Of a DNA stretch of 64,000 nucleotides, positions 17,069 to 25,972 are shown in pieces. The notes beneath the pieces were generated by a model, which saw nothing but the letters and a program-made list of their open reading frames with translations, had not been told where the DNA came from and did not search any database. Position numbers and translations under genes: made by a program. Every line of letters begins with the position of its first letter. Within the stretch, counting starts at the first letter, position 1. This DNA is from Sessilibacter corallicola (GTDB taxonomy: Bacteria; Pseudomonadota; Gammaproteobacteria; Pseudomonadales; Cellvibrionaceae), in the NCBI RefSeq assembly GCF_021290925.1, contig NZ_JAJSLX010000002.1:399001-463000 (forward strand), written 5' to 3'.

Positions 17069-19755
17069 TCTTCTGGGGCATCAAATGGGTCATTGTAGTA
17101 CTGTCCGCCAAGGTCTAGCCACTCACCAATTAACTTTAGTTCTGCCTGACTTAAGAAGCCTTCATGGCTTTGGCCGGCTTCAAACAGGTCAAAGAAGCGG
17201 CTCCCTTGAGCATTGTTGGGGGCTAGGCTTCTTGCAACAGGGAATGTGATTAAGATGGTTTCCGGAATTGGATTGCCGTCGTCATCGAGAATTAAATTGC
17301 CATCGTCATCCATTTGAAAAACAACGTTGCCGTTGCCGTCGGTGACGATTTGCTCTTCCGTTCTTTCTACTAAGGCGCCGTCAACAATTGCGTCTTCGTT
17401 GTCATTAGCGCCGAGTTCTCGGAATGAGCGGAACTGTTGATTACCATCCAAGGGCATTTGGGTGAGTTCAAGCTGTCCCGCTGGTACCTGTAGCTCGCCC
17501 ATTGCATCGCGGGTATTGTGACACACCGTACAGGTGTTATCACTGATAACATTTCCCATATCATCAGAAACGGTTCTGTCTAAATCCCACAGTACTTGAA
17601 TATGGTCTGGGTAGTGAATTTCCACTCGACAACTGCCGTCCCAATCCAGTTGGCAGCCTTCGGTGGCTGGAGCTTCTGTGGATAAGTCGGCGTACCGATA
17701 TTCGAAGCTATCGAATTTCGGACGAATTGCGGGGTTGGTCCAATCGTCGTTAAAAACTAGATCAACACTGGGTTCACGGGTGCCATTAATTCGGGCAAAG
17801 GTTTCTGCCATGGTTTCGCCTAAAAAGGCGATCAGTAACGGCTCAGTATTGGGAAAGTTAAAGCCGTTAGCCGGGGCGCCGGGGTTACTCGATGGCTGAG
17901 TAGCGTCTAGTCTTCGCAATGAAACGCTTAAATCGGCGGATTCAATTTCTTCACCTGCACGCGCAGTAAACCAGTTTGGACTGGTGCGGCTAACTCGTTG
18001 GCCGAGCGCATTGGTAATAGAAACTGTGAGTGCTACGTCGGTCGGAATGACTGTTTTTACTGAGCCGTCGGGTTCGACGGGCACGTAACCGATGATTTCA
18101 CGCATGACATTGGTGAAGCCAAACGCAGAGCGTTCGAAATCAAACACGTCGTCATCAGGAATACTCACGGCTTTTTCGATTTTTAAGAAGCGAGCAGGGC
18201 GTTCGTCGGCGGTGGTTAACACTGGATCGGCCAAGGTTGCGATGCCGACACTGGCGTCTTCACCGGCAACTTCGTAAACATTGCGAATATGCAGTTCGGC
18301 CAGGTTCTCATCGACCAGAGTCTGTTGCAGATCGACACCAGCTTGGCGATCTGCCAAGAATAAATCTTCTGCGCGGGCGCCGAAGGAAACAATATCGGTG
18401 TACATTTCTCCGGGGGTTGCCGGGAACAACGGTTGGAGGGTTAGCTCGTCCAAGTTGTAAATCCAAAGCCCGTATAGAGGAATCGCTTCCTGAATACCTT
18501 CAATGGCGAGGTTGTCTTCCAAGCACGGAATAATTGCACCGTCATCAGGATCTTCCAGGCGACAGTCGGTCCAGCTGACTAGGAGTCTTGGTGTTTGATC
18601 GAATAGATCCGCCGCTGCCGCAAAATAGCCGTTGAGAGAAATTGTGTTGGGGTCGTCGTCGACGGGGATTTCACCAAATGCTAAAGATACTTGCCCACCC
18701 ATCATAACTTCGCCACCGGGATCATCGACGTTAATTGGTAGAGCGATGTCTTGATTGCGATCGCTGAAATTTTCAGCGTCAATGGCGATCAGATCGCCTC
18801 CCCAATTTTCGGCTTCACGAGGGCGGTGTAGGCTGAGTATGCGACCGTCAGCCATGGCTTGTGGGGCAAAAAAGATAGCGTCAGCACCGTCGGTACCGGT
18901 GTTTTGGCTTTCGTACCCGTAAAGTTCTTGATTGTCTTGGCCGTCGGGGCGAATGCTAAAGAGCGAAAAAATGTTCGCGCGATCTTTGTTATTCCAGCGA
19001 TTAAAAACAATTTGCCCGTCTGGCATAACCACGGGTTGTAGATCGTGGCTTTGGTTGTAGGTTAATTGTTCGATGTTTAAACCGAACTCATCCATAACAT
19101 GCAAAACGAAACCGTCTTCTTGGTTGGCTTCGGTTTGAGCGGCGTATTGGGGTTTGCCATCATCGAGCAAGACGGCGCGGCTGCGCACCTGGCGAGTGGT
19201 TGAGAAGACAATTCTGCCATCCGGTAAATAATGTGGATTAACGTCTTGTCCGGCTTCGGCGGTAATATCATCGGGAATGATTCGACGTAACATACCGTCT
19301 ACTCGACTGTATTCCCAAATATTCCAAGTGGGTTGTTCGTCGTCATCGGCGTCTTCAATTTCTGGGGCGCGCATGGCAAACACCATGCGTTCGCCGTCGT
19401 TGGAAACACTTAAGTCTTTAACATCGTAGAGTTCGCCTTCGGGGAAAACACCTTCCGTTAAATTGGTTTCGTTAGCGTCGGCGTCGGCGCGTTCACGTAA
19501 AAATAGGGCTGCACCTGGAACAAACTGGCTGGGATCGAGGACATCGTTGGCGATCATGTCGCCACCATCATCTAGAGGTATTGATCTTCTGACGTAGGCA
19601 ATAGGGATGTCCTGGACAACGGCATCGGGCTCATCACCTGAACTGACACCGCCGCCGTTACCATCATTATTGCCGCCACCGGCACCACCACAACCATATA
19701 ACGCGACACTGGCTAAAGCGGGTAATATCCAACGTTGGTGTCGATTGAAGATCAT
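17065..19755 (-). CDS. HzsA-like (hydrazine synthase alpha-like) monoheme lipoprotein
   Basis: An 896-residue lipoprotein with lipobox LYGC (Cys22) and a Gly/Asn-rich linker. Residues ~90-400 form a TolB/WD40-like propeller with repeated PDGRIVFS and PDGQIVFNRWNNK blocks. The middle and C-terminal parts resemble hydrazine synthase subunit alpha-related proteins: FGFTNVMREIIGYVPVEPDGSV, then one c-type heme site CTVCH near residue 740, and LKLIGEWLDLGGQYYNDPF at the end. True hydrazine synthase exists only in anammox bacteria with partner subunits absent here, so the reaction is almost certainly different. First gene of the leftward six-gene operon; GAGA precedes its ATG. Confidence 0.82.
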   Translation of the reverse strand: MIFNRHQRWILPALASVALYGCGGAGGGNNDGNGGGVSSGDEPDAVVQDIPIAYVRRSIPLDDGGDMIANDVLDPSQFVPGAALFLRERADADANETNLTEGVFPEGELYDVKDLSVSNDGERMVFAMRAPEIEDADDDEQPTWNIWEYSRVDGMLRRIIPDDITAEAGQDVNPHYLPDGRIVFSTTRQVRSRAVLLDDGKPQYAAQTEANQEDGFVLHVMDEFGLNIEQLTYNQSHDLQPVVMPDGQIVFNRWNNKDRANIFSLFSIRPDGQDNQELYGYESQNTGTDGADAIFFAPQAMADGRILSLHRPREAENWGGDLIAIDAENFSDRNQDIALPINVDDPGGEVMMGGQVSLAFGEIPVDDDPNTISLNGYFAAAADLFDQTPRLLVSWTDCRLEDPDDGAIIPCLEDNLAIEGIQEAIPLYGLWIYNLDELTLQPLFPATPGEMYTDIVSFGARAEDLFLADRQAGVDLQQTLVDENLAELHIRNVYEVAGEDASVGIATLADPVLTTADERPARFLKIEKAVSIPDDDVFDFERSAFGFTNVMREIIGYVPVEPDGSVKTVIPTDVALTVSITNALGQRVSRTSPNWFTARAGEEIESADLSVSLRRLDATQPSSNPGAPANGFNFPNTEPLLIAFLGETMAETFARINGTREPSVDLVFNDDWTNPAIRPKFDSFEYRYADLSTEAPATEGCQLDWDGSCRVEIHYPDHIQVLWDLDRTVSDDMGNVISDNTCTVCHNTRDAMGELQVPAGQLELTQMPLDGNQQFRSFRELGANDNEDAIVDGALVERTEEQIVTDGNGNVVFQMDDDGNLILDDDGNPIPETILITFPVARSLAPNNAQGSRFFDLFEAGQSHEGFLSQAELKLIGEWLDLGGQYYNDPFDAPED

Positions 19756-20468
19756 TACAGTCTCATCTCTTGTTTAACTTCATTACTGCTATTGCACATA
19801 ACTTCTAATCGGAAGGCTAACTGATGAAAAACACAGTTTGGCTTCTGGTTTATTAATAAAAATTTCTTCTTACTAAATAAGTGCGGCGCTTTTATAAAGT
19901 TTTTGCTTTCAGGCTTAATTAAAGTGGTTGGATTGTCAGTAAATATTGATTTTACGTCCGTGCCGAATGTCACAGCTTTTCAAGGTGTATCCTAGTTTAG
20001 ATGCTGATCGTTTGTTCTAAATATTTATTAAAAAAATTAACTATTTCAAAGAGATGAAAGATTTGTTGCCGATTAATAGAACAATTTCTTTATTCTTTTT
20101 CATTAATTATCAGCAAAGGTAATTATATTTTTAAGGAATTAAAACGAATTCTGTAGAAATGGATAAAATTGCGACTGACTTATCATAATGATGGGCTACC
20201 AAGTCCTGCGAACGAAAGTGATCACTAGCATAATAGTGTCACCGTGAAATGATTTTTTTGGTCGTTGCATTGATGCAGTTCGAAAATAATAGAAAGCTTC
20301 TATGATTTTACACATGGACGTTTTCGCCGCTAACTCCTCAGATGTTCGGTTTTATCTTTCGTTACTTGCTCAGTGGAAGTCGAGTTTTATAGTGGTTGTT
20401 GCATCTTATAAAAGTTACAACCGATAAAAGATTGATGACCGACCAAAAGCCAAATAACTAAGGACGCC
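19756..20468. other. Divergent promoter region between two envelope-redox operons
   Basis: About 710 AT-rich bases between the HzsA-like gene and the rightward cytochrome gene. No gene is credible. It contains an interrupted dyad at 20218-20242 (separate entry). It is the only space for the promoters of both operons. Confidence 0.5.
20218..20242. promoter_or_regulatory. Interrupted dyad, candidate operator or hairpin
   Basis: GTGATCACTA (20218-20227) and TAGTGTCAC (20234-20242) are complementary apart from one bulged T, with a 6-base spacer. It sits in the shared promoter region of the two divergent redox operons, about 230 bases from the rightward start. Confidence 0.35.
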
Positions 20469-21728
20469 ATGATTAGTCACGCTCATACGCAACGAAAGGT
20501 TCGTTGCTTGTCATTTGCCACTAAAACTCGAGGAGCGTTAGTGGGCGCGTTGATCTCTGCTGCATCACTGGGTTTCTCCAATGCACATGCTGGCGAGTTC
20601 GAACAAGCAAAGAGAATGCATGATCGGTTGGTAGGTGCCCCTGCCACTGAGTCGGTCTTGGAACAGATGGCAACACTGATTGCCTCCGGTAACGGTGTGC
20701 AGGCAGCTCGCGTCGCGATGGACGACGAGCGCTTCTACAGTGTTACCGTAAAAAACTGGGTTACGCCCTGGACCAATCGCGATGAAGACGTATTCCGACC
20801 ACTAAACGATTACACCGCAACGGTTATCGGGGTGACTCGTGATGAGTTGGATTTTCGTCGCATCCTCTACGATAACATTTTGTACGTTGGCAGCTCTGCC
20901 TCTGGCGTGACAGCCTATTCCAACAGCAACAATAATCACTACGAGCAACTCGAATCTCGCGGCATTAACTTGCGCGACAATCTTGAGTTGCGCAGTCAGT
21001 CTGAGGTCACCGGGCTTCCCGCTGATGCAACCTCCGGAGTGATTACCAGCCGAGCTGGCGCGCGCGCCTTCTTTTTCGCGGGAACGAATCGAGCGATGTT
21101 TCGATTCACACTCTTAAATCATCTGTGTAATGACCTTGAGCAGATGCAAGATCCTGCCCGTTCTCCTGACCGAATCCGTCAAGATGTGTCTCGCAGTCCA
21201 GGTGGCGACAGCCGTGTTTTCCTTAACAACTGCGTTAGCTGTCACAGCGGAATGGACCCACTTGCACAGGCTTACGCCTATTATTCTTGGGATTTTGACA
21301 TTGCCGCAGATCCCACTGGCGAAGATGGCCAAATTGATTATCACGGCCCGGGCGAAGTTGATCCGGTGACCGGCACTCGTGTGCAAGAAAAGTATTTGAT
21401 TAATGGCAACACGTTCCCGTTTGGTTTTGTAACGCCAAACGACGACTGGGATAACTATTGGCGTGAAGGTGTTAACCAAGTGATTGGTTGGGACGAATCC
21501 CTTCCTGGTACAGGTTCTGGTGCTAAAAGCATGAATATGGAGCTGGCTCACAGCGATGCGTTTGCAAGTTGCCAGGTTACCAAAGTGTTTAACACCGTCT
21601 GCCTGCGTCCGCCGGTTGATTCAGCTGATCGTAACCAGGTGAGTTCGATGGTGACCAGTTTCCGCAATACCAATTACAACATTAAGCAAGTGTTCGCAGA
21701 AACTGCGGATTACTGTAAAGGCGAATAG
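20469..21728 (+). CDS. Periplasmic monoheme protein, DUF1588/1585-like
   Basis: A 419-residue exported protein. The signal region is GALVGALISAASLGFSNAHA, with cleavage before GEF. One c-type heme motif, CVSCH, occupies residues 255-259 in NNCVSCHSGMDPLAQAYAYYSWDF. This resembles the CxxCH-x2-DPLG block of DUF1588/DUF1585 parts of planctomycete-type cytochromes. Two further Cys lie near SCQVTKVFNTVCLRPP. An AAGGACG site precedes the ATG. It heads a rightward operon with the diheme LamG lipoprotein 11 bases later. Role: probably an electron-transfer module of an envelope complex; substrate unknown. Confidence 0.75.
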   Translation: MISHAHTQRKVRCLSFATKTRGALVGALISAASLGFSNAHAGEFEQAKRMHDRLVGAPATESVLEQMATLIASGNGVQAARVAMDDERFYSVTVKNWVTPWTNRDEDVFRPLNDYTATVIGVTRDELDFRRILYDNILYVGSSASGVTAYSNSNNNHYEQLESRGINLRDNLELRSQSEVTGLPADATSGVITSRAGARAFFFAGTNRAMFRFTLLNHLCNDLEQMQDPARSPDRIRQDVSRSPGGDSRVFLNNCVSCHSGMDPLAQAYAYYSWDFDIAADPTGEDGQIDYHGPGEVDPVTGTRVQEKYLINGNTFPFGFVTPNDDWDNYWREGVNQVIGWDESLPGTGSGAKSMNMELAHSDAFASCQVTKVFNTVCLRPPVDSADRNQVSSMVTSFRNTNYNIKQVFAETADYCKGE

Positions 21729-21739
21729 GGAGAGTGACG

Positions 21740-24172
21740 ATGAAAAAACTATTCGCAAAATTGTTTTTAACAGCCTCTGCGCTTGCTCTTGTCGCCTGTG
21801 GCGGCGGTGGCGGCAGCGGTGCGCCAACGGAATTTAATCAGGATACCAGCAATGATGAACCGATCATTGTGGTTTATAACGGCCCAGATCCGATTAACGA
21901 TGACGTTCAGAATTTCCGCTTGAATGTCTGGGATAATTTGGCGCGTACTGATCGCTGTGCTGCGTGTCATGGCACGGGTGAAATCTCACCCACGTTTGTT
22001 CGAAGCGACGATATCAACTTGGCGTTTGCTGAGGTGAATCCTTTTGTTGATCTAGAAAATCCATCCGCTTCGCGCCTCGCTACTTTTGTGGGTGAAGGTC
22101 ATAACTGTTGGTTGGCAGTAACTTCTGTGTGTGTGAGCTTAATTGAAGGTTTTATTGAGGCTTGGGCTCAGGCATCGGGTACGGTATCTAATACTGTTGC
22201 CTTGACTGCTCCGGCATTGCGTGATGTCGGCGGTTCCCAGGTTTTCCCACCGGATCCTACCGCGTTTGAAAACACTGTGTATCCGTTGTTGGATAATTTC
22301 TGCTCTCAATGTCACGCCGAAGATGCGCCGACGCAACAGCAGCCGTTTATTGCCAGTAGCGATGTGCTTGTCGCTTACAACGCTTCTCAGTCACGTCTGG
22401 ATTTGGCGACGCCTTCTAACTCTCGTTTCGTGTTGCGATTAAACGAATCTCACAACTGTTGGAGTGACTGTCCTTCCAACGCGGCGACTATGACTCAAGC
22501 GATTGCTGACCTTTCGGCGATGATTCCTGAGGTAGAAATTGACCCTGCACTGGTGATTAGCCGTGCGGTGAATTTGACTGACGACGGTATCGTTGCCAGC
22601 AGTGGCGGGCGAGTTGAAACCAATTTGATTGCGCTGTGGGAATTTGCCGAAGGTGAAGGACGAACGGCGTTTGATACCAGTGGTGTTGAACCTTCCATTA
22701 ACCTAAATCTTACTGGTGATGTAGAGTGGGTCGGTGGTTTTGGTATTGATATCGGTGAAGGTGGTCGTGCCCAGGGTTTAACTTCACAAAGCGTTAAACT
22801 TTACGATTCAATTACGGCGACTGGTGAATACACCATCGAAGCTTGGGTAGTTCCGGCGAATGTAACTCAAGACGGCCCGGCTCGCATTGTGAGTTATTCT
22901 GGTTCGGCCGATACGCGCAACTTTACCTTGGGACAAACCGAATTTGCCTACGACTTCTTAGCTCGAAGCAGTACCTCTGATGGCAATGGTGAACCCGCGC
23001 TGAGCACGAATAACGCCGATGAAATTTTGCAGGCTACTTTGCAGCATGTAGTCGCGACCTTTGACCCGATCGATGGCCGTCGTCTCTACGTAAACGGTGA
23101 GTTGGTTGCGGATGAAGCAGCGCCTGGCGGTAATCTCAATGCATGGAATAGCAGCTTTGCTCTGGTTCTGGGTGCAGAGGTGGATGGTAACGATCCTTGG
23201 GAAGGTACCATCCGATTGCTAGCGATACACAACCGATCCATGTCTGAAGAAGATATTGTTAATAACTTCGAAGTTGGTGTCGGTGAGCGTTTCTTCCTTT
23301 TATTTAACGTGGAAGAGCATGTTAGCGTTCCTGAAGCCTATATTGCTTTCGAGGTTTCTCAGTTTGACAGCTTCGCCTATTTATTCTCCGAGCCTTTCTT
23401 TATTACTTTAGATCCAAATGCGTCCATCGGTGATATTCACATTGAAGGCATGTACCTTGGAGTTAATGGTCAGGAAGCCACGGTTGGTCAGGCATTCTCA
23501 AACCTAAGTGTTGATGTAACCGATGCTACTTATGATCGTGTCAGCGGTCAGCGGTTGTCGCCACTTGGCACTGTAATCCCGCTGCAATTTGGCCCAGACA
23601 GTGACTTGTTCTTCTTGAACTTTGACGAAATTGGCAACAGCAGTTTCGACCGCCCTGTACCTGTGCCGCCGTCTCCCGCTGTGCCTCAAGACTTGGAACC
23701 TGTGTCTGATATCGGCGTAAAAACATTCGCTGAAATCAATGCCACTTTATCTCAAGTCACGGGTGTTCCAATCACTCAACCGGATGTTGCTGCGTCCTTT
23801 AACGTACTGCAACAACAGCTACCTACTGTTGAGAACATCTCTGGTTTCTTGACCTCACATCAAACCGGTATCACTCAGTTGGCGGTGGAATACTGCAACG
23901 TGATGGTCAGTGGTTTAGCGGTAGTGCCTGGTCGAGATGCGCTGATTAATCAGATGCTCGATGGCTTGTTGGCGAATCAGTTGACGGTAACGGGCGGTGT
24001 GGCGTTGTTAACACAACCTGACCCAGACCTTGCGACCCCAGGTGCACTGCGATCTGTACGTGAAGAGTTGGAAGTTCTCTATGACAGAATTTCTGCGAGT
24101 TCAGGCAGTGACGCTGCGGCAATTGCCACCTGTGCTGCGGCCGCTGGTAGTGCCTTGATGTTGGTGCAGTAA
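21740..24172 (+). CDS. Diheme LamG-domain lipoprotein
   Basis: About 810 residues from the ATG at 21740, with GGGAGAG upstream; an in-frame GTG at 21734 is less likely. Lipobox LVAC gives Cys20, followed by a poly-Gly linker. Two heme motifs: CAACH near residue 73 and CSQCH near 188. Each is followed by a matching HNCW-containing segment (GEGHNCWLAV, NESHNCWSDC), so the N-terminal half is an internal duplication. Residues ~290-510 are a LamG/concanavalin-like domain (ALWEFAEGEGRTAFDTSG, YTIEAWVVPAN, LYVNGELVADE), often carbohydrate or matrix binding. The C-terminal ~300 residues are unassigned. Confidence 0.8.
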   Translation: MKKLFAKLFLTASALALVACGGGGGSGAPTEFNQDTSNDEPIIVVYNGPDPINDDVQNFRLNVWDNLARTDRCAACHGTGEISPTFVRSDDINLAFAEVNPFVDLENPSASRLATFVGEGHNCWLAVTSVCVSLIEGFIEAWAQASGTVSNTVALTAPALRDVGGSQVFPPDPTAFENTVYPLLDNFCSQCHAEDAPTQQQPFIASSDVLVAYNASQSRLDLATPSNSRFVLRLNESHNCWSDCPSNAATMTQAIADLSAMIPEVEIDPALVISRAVNLTDDGIVASSGGRVETNLIALWEFAEGEGRTAFDTSGVEPSINLNLTGDVEWVGGFGIDIGEGGRAQGLTSQSVKLYDSITATGEYTIEAWVVPANVTQDGPARIVSYSGSADTRNFTLGQTEFAYDFLARSSTSDGNGEPALSTNNADEILQATLQHVVATFDPIDGRRLYVNGELVADEAAPGGNLNAWNSSFALVLGAEVDGNDPWEGTIRLLAIHNRSMSEEDIVNNFEVGVGERFFLLFNVEEHVSVPEAYIAFEVSQFDSFAYLFSEPFFITLDPNASIGDIHIEGMYLGVNGQEATVGQAFSNLSVDVTDATYDRVSGQRLSPLGTVIPLQFGPDSDLFFLNFDEIGNSSFDRPVPVPPSPAVPQDLEPVSDIGVKTFAEINATLSQVTGVPITQPDVAASFNVLQQQLPTVENISGFLTSHQTGITQLAVEYCNVMVSGLAVVPGRDALINQMLDGLLANQLTVTGGVALLTQPDPDLATPGALRSVREELEVLYDRISASSGSDAAAIATCAAAAGSALMLVQ

Positions 24173-24310
24173 AAACAGTCTGTGCGAGTTTTGAAAATGT
24201 CTTCGGACTCGCACAGAAACGTTTAGATTCTGCATTTTAAAAAAGAAAGAGTTTTCATTTGGGTCTGTACCCAGAAATAAAATGAAGCAAAACAATCCCG
24301 GATTGGTTTT

Positions 24311-25912
24311 ATGAGCACACGTAAAAAATTCCACAAACCCGACGAGCCGTTACTGTTTGATGATCACAAACCTATGACTCGACGATCGTTTATTGCCCAG
24401 GGGCTAGCGACCGGTGTATCGAGCTACGTTGGCGGCAGTGTGCTGGGTTTATTTGCGAATCCGCAAAAAGCACACGCAACATTGTCTGATGATGTGTTGC
24501 AAGTTCTCAATAATGCTTGCGGTGGTATCAGTACCTCTGATCGCATTCCATTTATCTGTTTTGACTTGGCCGGTGGCGCCAATGTAGCAGGTTCTAACGT
24601 GCTGGTTGGTCAGCGCGGCGGACAATTAGATTTCTTATCGACAGCGGGTTACGTTAAACAGGGTTTACCTGGTGACATGGTGCCGCAAGCGGCGAATGTT
24701 CAGGCAGGCACGTCTGACTTTGTCAATACGGATCTCGGTTTAGCATTCCACTCTGACAGTGGTTTTTTACGAGGTATTTTAGAAAAGGTTAGTGCCGATA
24801 CGGCGACGCGTATCAACGGCGCGGTGATCGCTGCACGCTCTGAAAACGATACTAGCAACAATCCTCACAATCCGATGTACGGCATTAATATGGCCGGTGG
24901 CGAGGGCGAATTGGTGACCTTGATTGGTTCTCGATCCAGTATTTCTGGCGGTAATTCAGAAGCGCCATTGAGCATGATTAATCCTGAAGTTCGACCAACG
25001 AAGGTTGATCGTGTCAGTGATGTCACCGGGTTAGTTGATACCGGCGACTTGGTGGGTTTATTAAGTCAGCAAGATACCGTTGCCGTGATGGAGTCGATTT
25101 ATCGTATCAGTGATCAAAAGCTGAATTCTGTGGATACTCGCATCACAGCAGATGACGTTGTTAAAGATCTTGTACGTTGCGGATACATTGGTGCTGCCGA
25201 TCTTGCTGATCGCTTTGGCAACCCGAACGATTTGAACCCCTTAGCAGATCCTGATTTAGTGGGGCCAAATGGGGTATTTACCTTGGCAGAATTCGAGGGC
25301 GATCGCGAGTTTGAGAAAACCGCATCTATCGCTAAATTGGTCGTTAATGGATTCTCTGCCGCTGGCACCGTGACGATGGGTGGCTACGATTATCACACTG
25401 GCGACCGCGCTACCGGTGAATTGCGAGATATTCGCGCAGGCCGTGCTATGGGGGCGTGCTTGGAGTATGCCGCTAAGTTGGGACGGCCGTTGATGATGTA
25501 TGTGTTCAGTGATGGCTCGGTATTCAGTAACGGTAATACCGATGAGTCTGAGGAAGGCCGTGGTAAAGGCGTTTGGACTGGTGATAACCAACAGACGGCT
25601 TCTTCATTCTTCCTAGTCTATAACCCAGGTATGAGAGCCGTGCTGATGGGTGGTTCTCCTGATCAGCAAGCCGTTCATCAGCAGCTTGGTTTTATGCGTG
25701 CCAGTGGTGACGTTGAAACCGCTTCAAGCCCTGCGGCTAATAATGTCAACTTACTTGTTGAAACGGTTATTTTAAATTACCTAGCACTTCATAATTTGCA
25801 GGGTAATTTCGAGACGCTCTTCCCTAATCATGGTTTGGGTAATGTTGCCAGTCGCGATGCGCTTACCGCATTTGAGCCTATCTTTAACGGAAGCTTATCT
25901 ACACCTATTTAA
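24311..25912 (+). CDS. Tat-exported DUF1501-like protein
   Basis: A 533-residue protein with a twin-arginine signal (MTRRSFIAQGLATGVSSYVGGSVLG, start near residue 22), so it is exported folded, probably with a cofactor or metal. The mature part resembles DUF1501/sulfatase-like proteins: FICFDLAGGANVAGSNVLVG, then TMGGYDYHTGDRATGELRDI comparable to the GGWDTH block, and RPLMMYVFSDGSVFS. It follows the diheme lipoprotein by 138 bases, which contain a 10-bp hairpin. Cytochrome plus DUF1501-type pairs are common in planctomycetes. The reaction is unknown. A strong terminator follows. Confidence 0.8.
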   Translation: MSTRKKFHKPDEPLLFDDHKPMTRRSFIAQGLATGVSSYVGGSVLGLFANPQKAHATLSDDVLQVLNNACGGISTSDRIPFICFDLAGGANVAGSNVLVGQRGGQLDFLSTAGYVKQGLPGDMVPQAANVQAGTSDFVNTDLGLAFHSDSGFLRGILEKVSADTATRINGAVIAARSENDTSNNPHNPMYGINMAGGEGELVTLIGSRSSISGGNSEAPLSMINPEVRPTKVDRVSDVTGLVDTGDLVGLLSQQDTVAVMESIYRISDQKLNSVDTRITADDVVKDLVRCGYIGAADLADRFGNPNDLNPLADPDLVGPNGVFTLAEFEGDREFEKTASIAKLVVNGFSAAGTVTMGGYDYHTGDRATGELRDIRAGRAMGACLEYAAKLGRPLMMYVFSDGSVFSNGNTDESEEGRGKGVWTGDNQQTASSFFLVYNPGMRAVLMGGSPDQQAVHQQLGFMRASGDVETASSPAANNVNLLVETVILNYLALHNLQGNFETLFPNHGLGNVASRDALTAFEPIFNGSLSTPI

Positions 25913-25942
25913 TTGTGTGATTGCCCAAGTTATTGGTATCGC

Positions 25943-25972
25943 AAAAAGAGGCTCTTTTGAGCCTCTTTTTTA
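25943..25972. terminator. Bidirectional Rho-independent terminator
   Basis: AAAAAGAGGCTC (25943-25954), a TTTT loop, and GAGCCTCTTTTT (25959-25970). It has A and T runs on both sides and serves the convergent DUF1501-like and deacetylase genes. It overlaps the deacetylase stop codon. Confidence 0.93.

Noticed and set aside
17065-19755. Calling a true hydrazine synthase
   Set aside because: Partner subunits and other anammox genes are absent and there is only one heme motif.
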